From contig CM043944.1 in assembly GCA_014529385.2 (NCBI GenBank), forward strand, positions 82,882,884 to 82,946,883: a DNA stretch of 64,000 nt, written 5' to 3'. Of the stretch, positions 21,580 through 33,278 are shown piece by piece; the stretch's first letter is position 1, and each line of letters opens with the position of its first letter. A program made the position numbers and the translations under genes. The notes under the pieces are model-generated. The model made no database searches, had not been told where the DNA came from, and was given only the letters and a program-made list of their open reading frames with translations. The DNA is from Adiantum capillus-veneris (taxonomy: Eukaryota; Streptophyta; Polypodiopsida; Polypodiales; Pteridaceae).

Positions 21580-22717
21580 TTTGCCTATAATGGATCTTCC
21601 AAACTTGCAGATGATAAAGACTAATTTTGTTGAAAGAGTTTCGTCGATAGATCACGAGAGTGAAGGACTATATAGATACATTAACGACAGTGAGGCTTTC
21701 CTTTATAGGTTCTCAGAGCCATACTTAGAAGAACTGACAGATTACAAGATCTTATTTGTATTTACATATGAAGTTGATTATCAATGGAAATCTATAGTTG
21801 TTGATAAGTATGGACAACTTGCAGCTGATAAAGACTAATTTTGTTGAAAGAGTTTCGTCGATAGATCACGAGAGTGAAGGACTATATAGATACATTAACG
21901 ACAATGAGGTTTTCCTTTATAAGTTCTCAGAGCCATACCCAGAAGAACTGACAAATTATAAAATCTTATTTGTATTTACATATGAAGTTGATTGTCAATG
22001 GAAATCTATAGTTGTTGATAAGTATAACCAAGAATACAAAGTTGTAGAAAGCACAAATCCATAGATTGCATTAGAAATAGGTGGATATTTATTCAATGCA
22101 GGACCACATATATCTCCATCAAGCACGAGAATTCCAAAGGGGGAGCCACTTGGATTCCCTCCTAGAGCGATAACGAAGGATGAAATGATCACAAAGATGG
22201 CATACATGCCTCCTCAAGTGAATCTCCCTAATGGACCAATCACCACCAGAACGACCAATCCCTTCGAAGAAGAGCCTAGGAATAGTAGAAGGTCTAAAAC
22301 AAGAGAATGATTGGGAGAGTCTATGGTTAGACTTATAGACAATTGGTGAGTCAGATCGTCCCAAGTCCAGAAATGGGTAAATAGGAAATACTCTAGAGAT
22401 AAAGATTCGAGAGATCAAATAGCGGCTTTTAAAAGAGTAATTAGAGTAGAGGAATTTTTGGATTTTGCGACACAATTTGCGAGATTTGGACTGACTCTGG
22501 AAGATGACATAGCTACATGGTTCAACTCAACAAAAGACGGGGTTTTGAGACTCTAGAGGAGCTATTTGAGGAATTGATTGAAGAATTCTTAGAGAAAGGC
22601 ATAGTTCACAATACGATCTTGGGAATTCACAAATTTAAGCAGAAAGAGGGTGAATCAGTGCCCAAAGCGGAATTACGGCTCAAGAGATATGTCAAGTTCT
22701 ATACTAGGCACGATTGA
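21580..22717 (+). pseudogene. retroelement gag remnant, copy 1
   Basis: Broken frames encode a gag-like protein; the part near 22430-22710 (EEFLDFATQFARFGLTLEDD, then WFNSTKDG and EGESVPKAELRLKRYVKFY) has the form of plant LTR-retrotransposon gag. The first 215 bp are tandemly duplicated (21604-21818 and 21819-22033); the copy at 46150 has one unit. Stops at 22062, 22307 and 22717 and several frame changes show decay. It lies just downstream of array A. Confidence 0.6.
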
Positions 22718-22902
22718 TGTTGATGTTCATCCAAGGATTGAGACATGTGGGTCTTCAGAAGGATCTGCATATGATAAGGAGCCTGACGCTAAAGGAATTG
22801 ATCAAAGAAGCTCTTTATCTGGTGGATAACTATGAGGAATATAAATAAAAGGATTGTAAGAGTCGGGAGGACGACACAATCTCTCAGCACAATGATTCAC
22901 AG

Positions 22903-24370
22903 ATGCCTGAGTCCCTTACAAAACTAACGGCACATATCAATCAAGAAAATTTTATCGACGACATGGTCAAGAGGTTAAATCCTCTTGTAAAGTCTGATCT
23001 GAGGGAGCCTAAGTGGTGCAAAATTGAGAGGAAATGGACAAACCATACGAGGGAAGAGTGTTACTATAGCATGGAATATGCTAGGGAGAGGTATGTACAA
23101 CCTAATCCAGTAGCACCTACTCCGCCTAGATACGTTACAGGGAATACTCTAGGACCAGTAGAGTACCTAGGAATACTCTAGCTCCTACTCCACCTAGATA
23201 CATTACGGGGAATACTCTAGGACCAGTAGGAGTTTCAATACCACAACCTGTGTTAGGACAACAACCTCCACTGCCAAGTGCTAGAATGCCTATAGACAGG
23301 AGATAGACACCGATGATGGAAGCATCTAATAAACAAGTGATAGTACCAACTACAATGTGTTATAACAACCAAAGTAGGTACTACCCTTTGAAGCGACAAA
23401 AGATGAGAGAAACAAATGGAGTGGTGAGGCTGGTATGACTTCCATCTCTTGCGTTTAGACTTGAAGAAAGAAGGTATGAGATGGAAAAAAGAAGATTGCG
23501 GTTCATTGTGAATAGTGGCTTAGCTAGATTAGAGCTTGTTTACAGCCAAGAGGAAATGCAAGAAGAAGCTCCCCAACCAGAGACAGATTGTCACAAAGGT
23601 TGTGACAACCACTTGGTCAAACAATTTCCTCAGATGGAGATCACTCAAGTAAATGCCTAATGTCTTGATTGTGGCATTTTTCACTTGATCTCTAACTATC
23701 CAAAAAACCCAAACCAGCTCATAAAGATCATAACAAATGTCTCAGGTATTGTTCAACTACCCATTAGCTCAAAAAATGAAAACGCCATACCAGTTCAAGT
23801 AGTTACCAGAGTGCAAGCTCAAAAGGAAGCTGATGAGAACCCAGAGAAAACCAAGAGCAAACAAAATACTTAAAAACCAACACACCTAGTAAGAAAACCA
23901 AGAGCAAACAAAATACTTAAAAAGCTAGGAAGGCTACGATGAAAGAACGTAGGGAACGAGAGAAGAAATCCCTGGCTGAGGAGCTTACACAAGCTAAAGA
24001 CAAGATAAGTCCACATGAGGAAAGGGTTTCCCCTTCACTTACATAGATGTCTCAACCTCCAAAAGAACCATCCATGGAGGAGAAACCGAGAAGTGCTAGT
24101 TCAGGAGAATCAGTCTTGGTAGAAAAAGTCAACAAACCCTTAGATGCCCTCTTGAAACCCTATGACACACGGCTTAAAAACAAACAAACCCAAGAACAGA
24201 GTTAGATGACATATCCATATGAGGAACTAGAAAAGCACAAGCTTGAAATGTGCAAGAAAATGATTCAAACAACTCAAGCTTTACAAGAATCACCAATTGG
24301 AAAACTTGAGGGTGTGATCCTTGTCCCACCTACACCAATAAACCCACGAAACTAGGAATGAATGGAGCGA
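22903..24370 (+). pseudogene. gag-distal linker frames, copy 1
   Basis: Frames 22903-23181 (92 aa) and 23685-23873 (62 aa) are nearly identical to 47267-47545 and 48049-48237, so this is the conserved but broken continuation of the gag frame, rich in Pro and Lys. No zinc knuckle was seen. The stretch ends at GAGAT (24369-24373), the site of a 2.56-kb deletion relative to the second copy. Confidence 0.5.
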
Positions 24371-24539
24371 GATAAAGTGAATGCACAGAAAAAGCTCAAA
24401 AGAAAATAACCAGAGGCAACCAAAGAGGAAGTCCAAATCTCTCTACAACCGGCAATCAAGCGGATGGCTTAGGAGCTTCAAAGACCATCACATTGCTTAG
24501 AATAGGAAGCCTCACCAACAAATGCCAATTAGAAAATTG

Positions 24540-24960
24540 CTTACACCCACATCTTGCAGAACATAATTTTTTTTCATGCATTGACTGTGTATGCATAATA
24601 GGGCTACATTACAAGGCCTGCATTGATTGCCCAAGCACTCAAATAGGAGAGGGGAAGGCATTCTAAATACAGACCTAATAATTATGAATATTAGAGGGAA
24701 ATGTTTTGTGAGCTGTATTGAATTTTTGGGTTTGATTGTGATAATTTGACAAAATTCAGAGTATGAGCCGTTATAATAGCATTACAGGAGGAGTACGGGG
24801 GAAAAATCTATATATAAGCCCCTAGGGACATTTGTACATAGTGTTTAGAATTCTATTCAACTGATTTTGCTTTTTGTTGAGTTGATTTTTGGTTTTTTTA
24901 ATTATTTTTTGAGATTTTATTTTACTAAAAAAAGAAGAAAAAAAATTCCATAATCCAGAT
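24540..24960 (+). promoter_or_regulatory. LTR-like promoter block, copy 2
   Basis: Homologous to 9800-10185, with TATATATAAG at 24809-24818. Confidence 0.45.
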
Positions 24961-26050
24961 GAAGAAAAGACTGAAGAGACGCCTGAGCAGTACAAAGAGA
25001 AGAAGGTACGGCTGAAAGCAAGGGATGGTGGAACAAAAAAAGGACCAATTTTTTTCCCACCTTATTGGTACCACTGAAAAAGTGGGGACTGGTAAAATTT
25101 TTGTATTGTGTCAAAACTTGTCCGACATTCTTTTGATGTTCCTCTTTTAAAGATGTATCCAATGATATATAATATGATAACTAATTTCTTTTATGACTTG
25201 GATAAATCGCATTGCAAAGATTTGTCAAAGTACCATCAAAAGGTACTGTCAAGGACAACCAATTTTGAACCACCATCCCTTGCTTTTAGCCGTACATGAA
25301 AACGACAAAACTTCATAAGGTATCTCTCAAATGCCATATGCACACGGCTATAATGTCAGAGGTAAGAAAAGAATGGTGATGACACACACACACACACACA
25401 CACATGAGACACACACACACACATGGGGGAGGAAAATATTCGAATCTCTCATGGTGGCAACAAATCTAGGAAAGAAGCACGTGCAAGGAAAATGCAAAGG
25501 AAAATCTTGTCTCCATATATATGCCAAGGAAAGGGAAGGCCTTTCCTATGCAGTCTTTCAGAAGACATTGACAGGGGTGAGAGAATTCATGTTGTCATGC
25601 TTTAATCGATATATGTATTCCAAATGTAGTTGCTAGGGAAGGGGGCAAGGATGCAAATGCTACGGTGAGGGCGAGGTGATGAGCATAACAAGCGGCCAAT
25701 TGGAGGGATTCTTGGACGACATCTTGCCACTACAAATAATTTCTATATTTATCGTAGCTAATATGTTTGATGGTCAAGATAGCCCCTATCGTTCCCTAGA
25801 GGTACTTGTATTTCCTTTCCTTGTTTTCTAATTCAATAGTAAACGATTTTGCCGAGCACTCATTGTGAGTCCCAAGTCCCTCAAAACGTAACTTAATATA
25901 GGCACACTTGTGGATCTACAAGAACTCCTTTGTCTTTGGCAAGCCTCATACTGACCGTGTTCAATTGTTTCTCATTGATGTTAAAAGAGTTGAAGAAAAT
26001 GTTGCAAAGTAGCGAGCCACTTATACTATTGACATTCATCTTGTTGAAAT
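24960..26050 (+). mobile_element. retroelement 3-prime domain, plus strand
   Basis: Contains an (AC)n run (25383-25424), AAGGCCTT palindromes and the TTCCCTAGAGGTACTTGTATTT ending (25793-25814) also found after each LINE tail, so it is a plus-strand member of that family. The last 340 bp recur at 35650-36000 and all of it recurs at 51860-52940. Frames are short. Confidence 0.5.
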
Positions 26051-26098
26051 CTGCACACACGCACTCTTCATCAGATTTTAGTGAGTAGTGAAAATTTT
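26051..26098 (+). pseudogene. LINE tail, 5-prime part before chromovirus insertion
   Basis: Reverse-complement match to about 2680-2730. It continues at 34829 after the insertion. Confidence 0.5.
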
Positions 26099-27689
26099 TG
26101 TCATAATAATCAATATCTAATTCTCCTAAATGATTTTCTCATATTAAACTGATCATTTAATGTGGGGAAGGCCAGGGGAGAAAAAGCTAGAATATTGGTT
26201 AAGCTAGCAGACCAGCCACAGTAAGGATCCAAAGGAGGGAAAATAGGGATCCAAAGGGGGGACCATCTGCAAAAGAGCCATGTGCAACAATGGGCTAAAA
26301 AGACCCTAAGGTTCAGCCCATTAAGACTTCCAAAATGCTAAGGTTCCAAAATTCAAAGGTTGTGTCCAAAGGTCAACCCTAGGGAAAATTGGATGCTTTG
26401 TGTGTGCCCTAAAAGTCTTTGCACATCCCTACATTGGAGGGGGCGAGCCCTAAAGGTAGGGGATGAGAGAGAAAGCCACACACACACACACAGGCTCCCT
26501 TTACACAAAGGGAATGAGGGACACATGTCAGCTCCCTAGGCTAGATGCCCACAAGGTGTGCCCAATTTCTATTGGATGACCCTTGAAGTGGACCAATGAG
26601 AATTAAGCTAGAGTAAATCTAGTTTAATTAATTTAAAAACATTTAATAAAAGAAACCAATGAGAATTAAGTCTCCTAGAAGACTATTGGGCAGTCTCCCA
26701 AGGGGTCCAATGAGCATTCAGGAGCCCCATGGCTTGCCTGATTCCTATTGGCCAGGAGGCAAAGGGGTCCAATGAGAGTTTAGTTTAATTATTTAATTAC
26801 CTAAAGCTCTCACAAAAGGGGAAAGGGGTACACATGTCAGAAGGCTATCACATATGCTGCTTAATACCCATTGGCTTGACTTGGGGAGGTCCAATGAGGC
26901 AAAAGCCAGACCAAAATAGCAACAAGGGCTCGCCCAAGAGAGAGAGGGGGCTGATTTTTTGCTTGGCGTTGACACACAAACACTCACACTTGACCATGTG
27001 TGAAGAAAGAATACTCTATCTCCTCCCAAGCTTTAATGGAGAGCTCATCACCTACTCCAAGCTTGTGAGATAGAAGCCTACATCAACACTCTCTTGGCAT
27101 GTGGATGCAAATCCAACCAAGAGCCAAGCTTCAATGCATGCTCATCTTCTCTAACAAGCTAATTACTAAGCTAAGCTATGCTACATATGAGTGATTATGT
27201 GAGGAGATGTACATCTTTCTCGTAAGATACTCCTTCTTCCTCTCAATCTACTCTCATACCCTGCTAGCTCTCACCATCTTCGAAGGTGTGTGAGGTATTG
27301 GGTCTGAGAACGGGGATAATTCAAGTTGTGTTTGATTAAGTGTTTTGCTTAGTGCATGAAGCTTCCATCTTCATTGCACTAGCTAGTCTTGAAGGAACAC
27401 AAAGAATTGTATTGTACAATGTCTCTCTTGATGGGAGAAACCATAATACAAAGCCTTTTGGAGGGGGGACCGGCTCCATGCAAATCCGGTCCTCAACTGT
27501 TGTCAATAGCTTAATTTCTCTCTCTTTTGAAAGTATTGTTGATGCTATCTAACTAGGTGTTATTCTTTGAGTTGCTCTCTCCACCCAAGCACTCTTGTAA
27601 TTCTCATTAGGAATCTATTCTAATGAAATGCCCACTATGTTCATGTTAATTTCCGCTACACATAAGTTATTAGGCCATTAAATGTTACA
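26099..27689 (+). repeat. chromovirus 5-prime LTR
   Basis: 1591 bp, TG...CA. Contains at least nine CCAAT/ATTGG words between 26562 and 26895, several as CCAATGAG. It is 41 bp longer than the 3-prime LTR because of two small indels near 26220 and 26345. Confidence 0.93.
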
Positions 27690-27690
27690 T

Positions 27691-27702
27691 TGGTATCAGA
27701 GC
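27691..27702 (+). other. primer-binding site (initiator tRNA-Met)
   Basis: TGGTATCAGAGC, one base after the LTR end; it matches the usual PBS complementary to plant initiator tRNA-Met. Confidence 0.92.
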
Positions 27703-28106
27703 TCAAGGTTTCTCTTTTCTTTCTCAAGAAGGGAGGTCCTCAAGCTAGCTACAAATGGTTGGTATTATTAATTGCCTGTGAGTAAGTAGAATAGGGATTT
27801 TTCAGCCTTGCAGTGCGCCTGCCTTCGTGTAGTTAACGGGGCATCACCGTCGAGAGCTATGGTCTTAATAGTGGAGTCCTACGGGGCTTGCCTACGGCTT
27901 AACCACTATTGAGCTATTAGAAGCTTGACAAGAGTCGGTGCTGTTTTGGTGTCGAAAGACTCTCTCTTCTATTCCTTGCAATTAATGGTATTCGAGCCGC
28001 GGGTACAGTAGCTTGAGTGCTTTTTCTAAAGGGGTAAAGAGGAGTAGCAACTAGGGCTTGAAGTGCCAAAGTACACCTAAAAAGTTTACAGCTAAAAGTT
28101 GTTAGA
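27703..28106 (+). other. chromovirus 5-prime leader
   Basis: Non-coding leader between PBS and gag ATG. No palindrome array is present here. Confidence 0.6.
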
Positions 28107-28844
28107 ATGGCTGACAATAGTATAGAGAGTGAAATTAATGTTGATAACTTTGATTTTGCTCATGAGCAAGCTACTAATGATGCTTCAATGCTTGTTAACT
28201 ATCTTGTTTCTAGGCTTCAACAAGCCATGGGCAATCCATCTCTCCAAAGTGAAGTGCAACGGCAGCTCCGTGCTCACGGGATTCTCCAAGCTCATCACCA
28301 TGACGAGAGAACACCTAGGAAGCCTCCTTGTGAGACTACCAAAAGAGGTCTCTCTCCGATTCGGGAAGAAGAAGAGAATCCATATGAAGGGCTCAAGAAT
28401 TTACTTCTTGATGATGCATCTCCTTCCCAAAGGAGAACTCAAGAGCCTCCATTGAAGGAACGAGAAAGAAGCGAGTCTCCCACCACCTCGGCGGAGATGG
28501 CTCCACGAAGACGGCGGGCTAAACGCTCTCCATCACCACCAAAGCGGAGAAGACCATCACACTCTTCTCCACGCCATAATTCAAAGAGGGATGATAAAAA
28601 GCAAGAGAAGAAAAAGGCGAGAAAGAGGACACCCTCTTCTCCATCTTCTTCCTCTTATGAAAACTATGGTGAAGATGACAAAGATCAATACAAGAAAAAG
28701 GTGAGAAAGAGTCACCCTCTTCTCCACCTTCTTCAAATTATTCATCCTCTGAAGAAAGTGATGGTGCAACCTTTGAACCATCAAAAAGAAGAGGCCATAG
28801 GAAATCCTATGCCGCATGGAAGAGGTGAGGGCGTTTGGAGATGA
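28107..28844 (+). pseudogene. chromovirus gag, N-terminal part
   Basis: Starts MADNSIESE; the first 115 residues are ordinary gag-like. Residues about 120-205 are highly basic and Arg/Ser/Pro-rich (PRRRRAKRSPSPPKRRRPS). A frame change near 28700 leads out of the Ser/Glu-rich continuation, and a second change near 28830 is needed to enter the gag core. The DNA that should encode the start of the core seems to be missing. Confidence 0.75.
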
Positions 28845-31533
28845 GGGCTTCACGGAGTCCTCTAAGCTACGCCATGTAGCTATGCACTTTCAAAAGTCCG
28901 CCAGACAATGGTGGTCTAGCCTACGAGCCAATGGTGAAGCTCCACGAACATGGAAAGCTTTAAGAGCTTCCATTATGAAGCAGTTTTTGGCCACCGATGC
29001 CAAAGACAAAGTACTCACCAAATGGCGAAGCTTAAAGCTCTCTCCCAATGAATCCATCCACAAATATGTAGACAAGTTTTGGGACCTACAACTCAAAGCC
29101 ATTGTCTTCAAAAGGTTGGATTTTGGAGAGCAAAAGCAACAATTTTGTGCGGGCTTAACCAAAGAAATTACGGAGTATGTCAACTCCCAAAGACCACGTA
29201 CCATATCGGCGGTAATACACCACACTATGGTCGCCTCTCGAATCAATTTCCAAACGGGGGCAAAAAGAAACAATAAACCCCCGGAAAACAAGGGTTCCAA
29301 TGAGCCTAAGGGGAAGGACAATGTCCAAAAGTCTCCTAAGGGCAACTCCAACAAAGCTAAAGAGAAGGGAGTTTACAAAGGTAAGAATAAACTCTCTCCT
29401 GAAGAGCTTGAGCGTTATCGTAAGGATAACCGGTGTTTCAAGTGCGGCGAACAAGGGCATGCGTACCGCGCTTGTCCCCAAAAGAACAACCGCCAAGATC
29501 CTCCTAGAGCTTCCTTGGTTGAAATCCAAGAGGAGGAGACTCACCAAACTCACCACAAAGGATCTCCTCTATGCCATGCTTGGGGAAAGGTAAGAGAACA
29601 TGATGCTTTTATTCTCTTTGACCCTGGTTCTACTCACAATTTTATATCTATGGAGTTAGCCACCAAGCTAGGCATACAATCCTACGAGATGGGAGATGTC
29701 CTACCCGCAGACAGTGCCTTCAAGGGGCAAGAAGCTTCAGTCACTCCCTTAATCGGGAAATTGAGGCTTCATGTCCAAGGCTATGTGGACAAAGAGGACT
29801 TCTTTATCTCTCCTCTCAAGCATGAGGATGTAATCCTAGGGGCACCATGGTTTGACCGCCTGGCTGCAGATGTTAAATTTCCTGAAAGGAGAATCTCCTT
29901 TAAGTTCAGGGAAAAAGACATGTATATAGATGCTAAGGTAATGGGTAACACCATCCCCATTGTACATACACCAGCTTTCAACAAGTCAATAAAGAGCTCT
30001 ATTTCCGTGTACATGATTTTTGTTAAAGAATCTCAAAATGAACCTAATGCTTTAGCAAAAGAAAATAAAAGCAACCAAAAGGAATTAGAGTTATCCAATT
30101 TTCTCAAGGGGTTTCAAGATGTTTTTATTGACGACATCCCTTGTGAGCTACCTCCTAAACGAGGTAATGATGACCATGCAATTGAACTTCTTCCAGGAAG
30201 TTCACCGCCTAACAAACCTCCTTATAGAGTTTCTCAAGCTCAACAAGAGGAGATTATGCGGCAAGTGCATGAGTTAGTTGAGAAGGGCATGGTTAGGCCT
30301 AGCTCATCTCCATTTTGCTCACCTGTACTATTAGTGCAAAAGAAAGACGGCACATATCGTATGTGTGTCGACTATAGAGCACTAAATAGGATCACTATCA
30401 AGAATAGGTTTCCCGTTCCACGGGTAGAAGACCTATTTGACAAGCTACAAGGATCGACCTACTTCAGTAGGGTTGACCTAAAGAGTGGCTATCATCAAAT
30501 AAGGATAGTTGATCAAGACATTGTAAAGACCGCGTTTCGCACTACATTTGGTCTTTACGAATACATTGTCATGCCTTTTGGCTTGACCAATGCACCAGCC
30601 ACATTCAACCGCTTGATGGAGAAGCTGTTCAGGCCTCATCGAACCTTCACTGGAGTGTTCTTTGATGATATTATCATCTACTCTAATTCATTGGAGGAAC
30701 ACAAGCAACACCTCCAGGTAATATTTCAAGTTTTAAGAGAGAATAAACTTTATGTTAATCGAAAGAAAAGTGAATTTTTCTTGCAAGAGATTCAGTATTT
30801 AGGTCACATTATCTCTCAAGACGGCATCCAAGTGGATCCATCCAAGTTATAGGTAATAAAAGGATGGCCTAAACCAAGGAATCTTCATGAACTAAGAAGC
30901 TTTATAGGTATGTGTGCATACTATAGACGCTTCATAGAAAAGTTCTCACAAATTACGGGACCATTACATGACCTAACAAAGAAAAGCGTTAGGTATACAT
31001 GGTCTGCTAAGGAAAACAATGCTTTCGAAAAGCTTATCTCTCAACCTGTGCTTACACTACCGGATCTCTCAAAACCATTTGAGGTCCAATGTGATGCTTG
31101 TGGTGATTGCCTTGGAGCTGTTTTGCTCCAAGAAGGGCATGCCATAGGCTATGAGAGTCGAAGGCTCGATCCTGTTGAGCAAGCTCTAGGCATATACGAA
31201 AAGGAACTCCTTGCAGTTCTACATGCCTTAGACTCATGGAAGCACTATTTATTGGGGACTCCTTTCATTCTGCGAACGGATCACCAAAGTCTTAAGTACT
31301 TCATGACGCAGACCAAGCTTTCCGACAAACAAATGAGGTGGGAAAATTTCCTTTCGCAATTTCATTTTCATATTGCTCACATTGCTGGCAAGCACAATCA
31401 AGTAGCCGATGCACTCTCAAGACGGCCGAGAGTGAATGCGGTTTCCATAGCAACTCACAATGATCTATCTTCAATGATAGATGAGTACGCTATTGATTCC
31501 GACTTTAGAGATGTGATTTCAGCTCTGCATTAG
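28816..31533 (+). pseudogene. chromovirus gag core, protease, RT, RNase H
   Basis: Gag core (QWWSSLRANGEAPRTWKA), CCHC zinc knuckle CFKCGEQGHAYRAC (29434-29475), protease with FDPGSTHNF (29620 on), RT with VDLKSGYHQIRI and FFDD catalytic motif (30658-30669), RNase H with CDACGDCLGAVL and TDHQSLKYF (about 31088-31305). An in-frame TAG at 30850-30852 sits where Gln is usual (SKLQ), and a frame change occurs at about 31531. It cannot yield a full polyprotein. Confidence 0.9.
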
Positions 31534-32923
31534 GGAAGAAAGAAGAACCATTCACTTTACAAGATGGTTATCTTCTCTATGGCAATAGACTATGCGTCAC
31601 TAACTCACTACGTGAGAAAGTAATGTATGAATCTCATGCTCCACCTTATGCGGGGCATAGAGGCATTCAGTCTACCTTAAAGGGAATTGAAACATATTTC
31701 TATTGGCCTACCATGAAAGTGAACATACAAGAGTATGTTTCCAAATGTGTGGTATGCCAAAAGACAAAATTTGATAGAGGGAAGCAACTTGGATTGCTTC
31801 AACCCTTGCCAATCCCTAATTCACCATGGGAGAGCATATCCATGGATTTTATCTTTGGATTGCCTAAGTCTATCCATGGGAATACGGGAATATGGACGAT
31901 AGTAGACAGGTTTAGAAACAAGCTCATTTTATACCTGTCAAAAAGACTATCAAAGCCCATCAAATGGCAACCCTCTTTATTTCACAAATTTTCAAGTACC
32001 ATGGCTTGCCAATGTCCATAGTGTCGGATAGAGATCCTAGAATGACCAGTAATTTCTGGAAGGGTCTCTTTGAGAATTTAGGGACAAGGCTAAACTTCTC
32101 TTTGGCCTATCATCCACAAACGGATGGCCAAAGTGAAATAGCTAACCTAACCATTCTCGATCTACTAAAAGCCTATGTAACGGAAGTAAATCAAAGATCC
32201 CAATGGGAGAAGTACTTACCCTTAGTGGAGTATGCTTACAATAACACTGTACATACTTCCACGGGAAAAGCACCTTTCGAGGTAATTGAGGGAAGATCAA
32301 AAAGTCCCTTGCTACTTAAGGTACATGGGAAGATCTTCGCTGCAGATGAGTATAGCCGAGACCTACAAGAATCTTTCCAAAAGATTAAGGATGCTATCTC
32401 TATCTCACAGCAAAGGCAAAAGGCTACTGCTGACAAGCACAGAAGAGCCCAAGCCTTTAAAGAAAAGGATTGGGTCTTGTTAAAGTTTCCCAAGGCTCGA
32501 TTAAGGCACACGACGGGCAAGAATCCTACGGGCCACCAAAAGTACTATGCTAAACTAGCAAAAAGGTACTATGGTCCCTTCTAGATTCTTAGGCCAATCA
32601 ACGAGATGGCCTATAAACTCAAGTTGCCCAATCATTGGCTCATACACAATGCTTTCCATGTGAGCCTATTAAAGCCTTACAAAGGAGAGCCACCTCAAGA
32701 ACCAACTATTGAAGACCCACCGGAGATCGAGGACCAAGAGGAGGTGCTGCAGCCCGAGTCCATTCTCTGACATGAAGACAAGGTATTAAGAGGCGGTAAG
32801 ACTATCCGACGATATCTTATTAAATTTAAGAATTATCCTTTTGAAGATGCTAGATGGATGCAAGGCATACAATTAAAGGATAACCTAAACCTTGTCAATG
32901 CTTACAATGTTTCCCAAGAGTAA
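31533..32923 (+). pseudogene. chromovirus integrase and chromodomain-like end
   Basis: H2C2 zinc finger (HAPPYAGHRG ... CVVCQKTK), catalytic core with MDFIFGLPKS, VSDRDPRMTSNFW and TDGQSE, then a GPF-type region (AYKLKLP, FHVSLLK) and a C-terminal segment IRRYLIKFKNYPFEDARWM resembling a chromodomain. Breaks: frameshift at about 31911-31918, TAG at 32582-32584 in the GPF motif, TGA at 32768-32770. The final stop is TAA at 32921-32923. Confidence 0.88.
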
Positions 32924-33265
32924 GCAAATGTACAAAATGTTAAAAATGAACAAAGTTTTTGTCTTATAAGACTCTCTTTTTCTTTATTTGTGCACAAAAA
33001 TGAAGTAGTATGCATGCTTAGATCAAGTTTGTGGAGACGACGTCTCCCAAACACCAAGTAGAGCTTGTCACTCTACTATGGAAGACTGGTAGGACTGATG
33101 TGCAGACATGCTTGCGCAGCCTCAAGCTCTCAAGCACCAAATGGACTAGTCATCCATTGTGGAATGATGTCGTAGGGTAACATAGGGATCCTCTACCCGC
33201 TAAGAAAAGGACTCATGAACATGCTTTATCTTCTCTACACCATAGCCAAGGACGACTATGATTTC

Positions 33266-33275
33266 AAGAGAGAGG
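33266..33275 (+). other. polypurine tract
   Basis: AAGAGAGAGG, 3 bp before the 3-prime LTR. Confidence 0.75.
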
Positions 33276-33278
33276 TAA

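Noticed and set aside
29155-29556. minus-strand frames over the chromovirus
   Set aside because: Shadows of gag-pol, which carries all canonical motifs on the plus strand.
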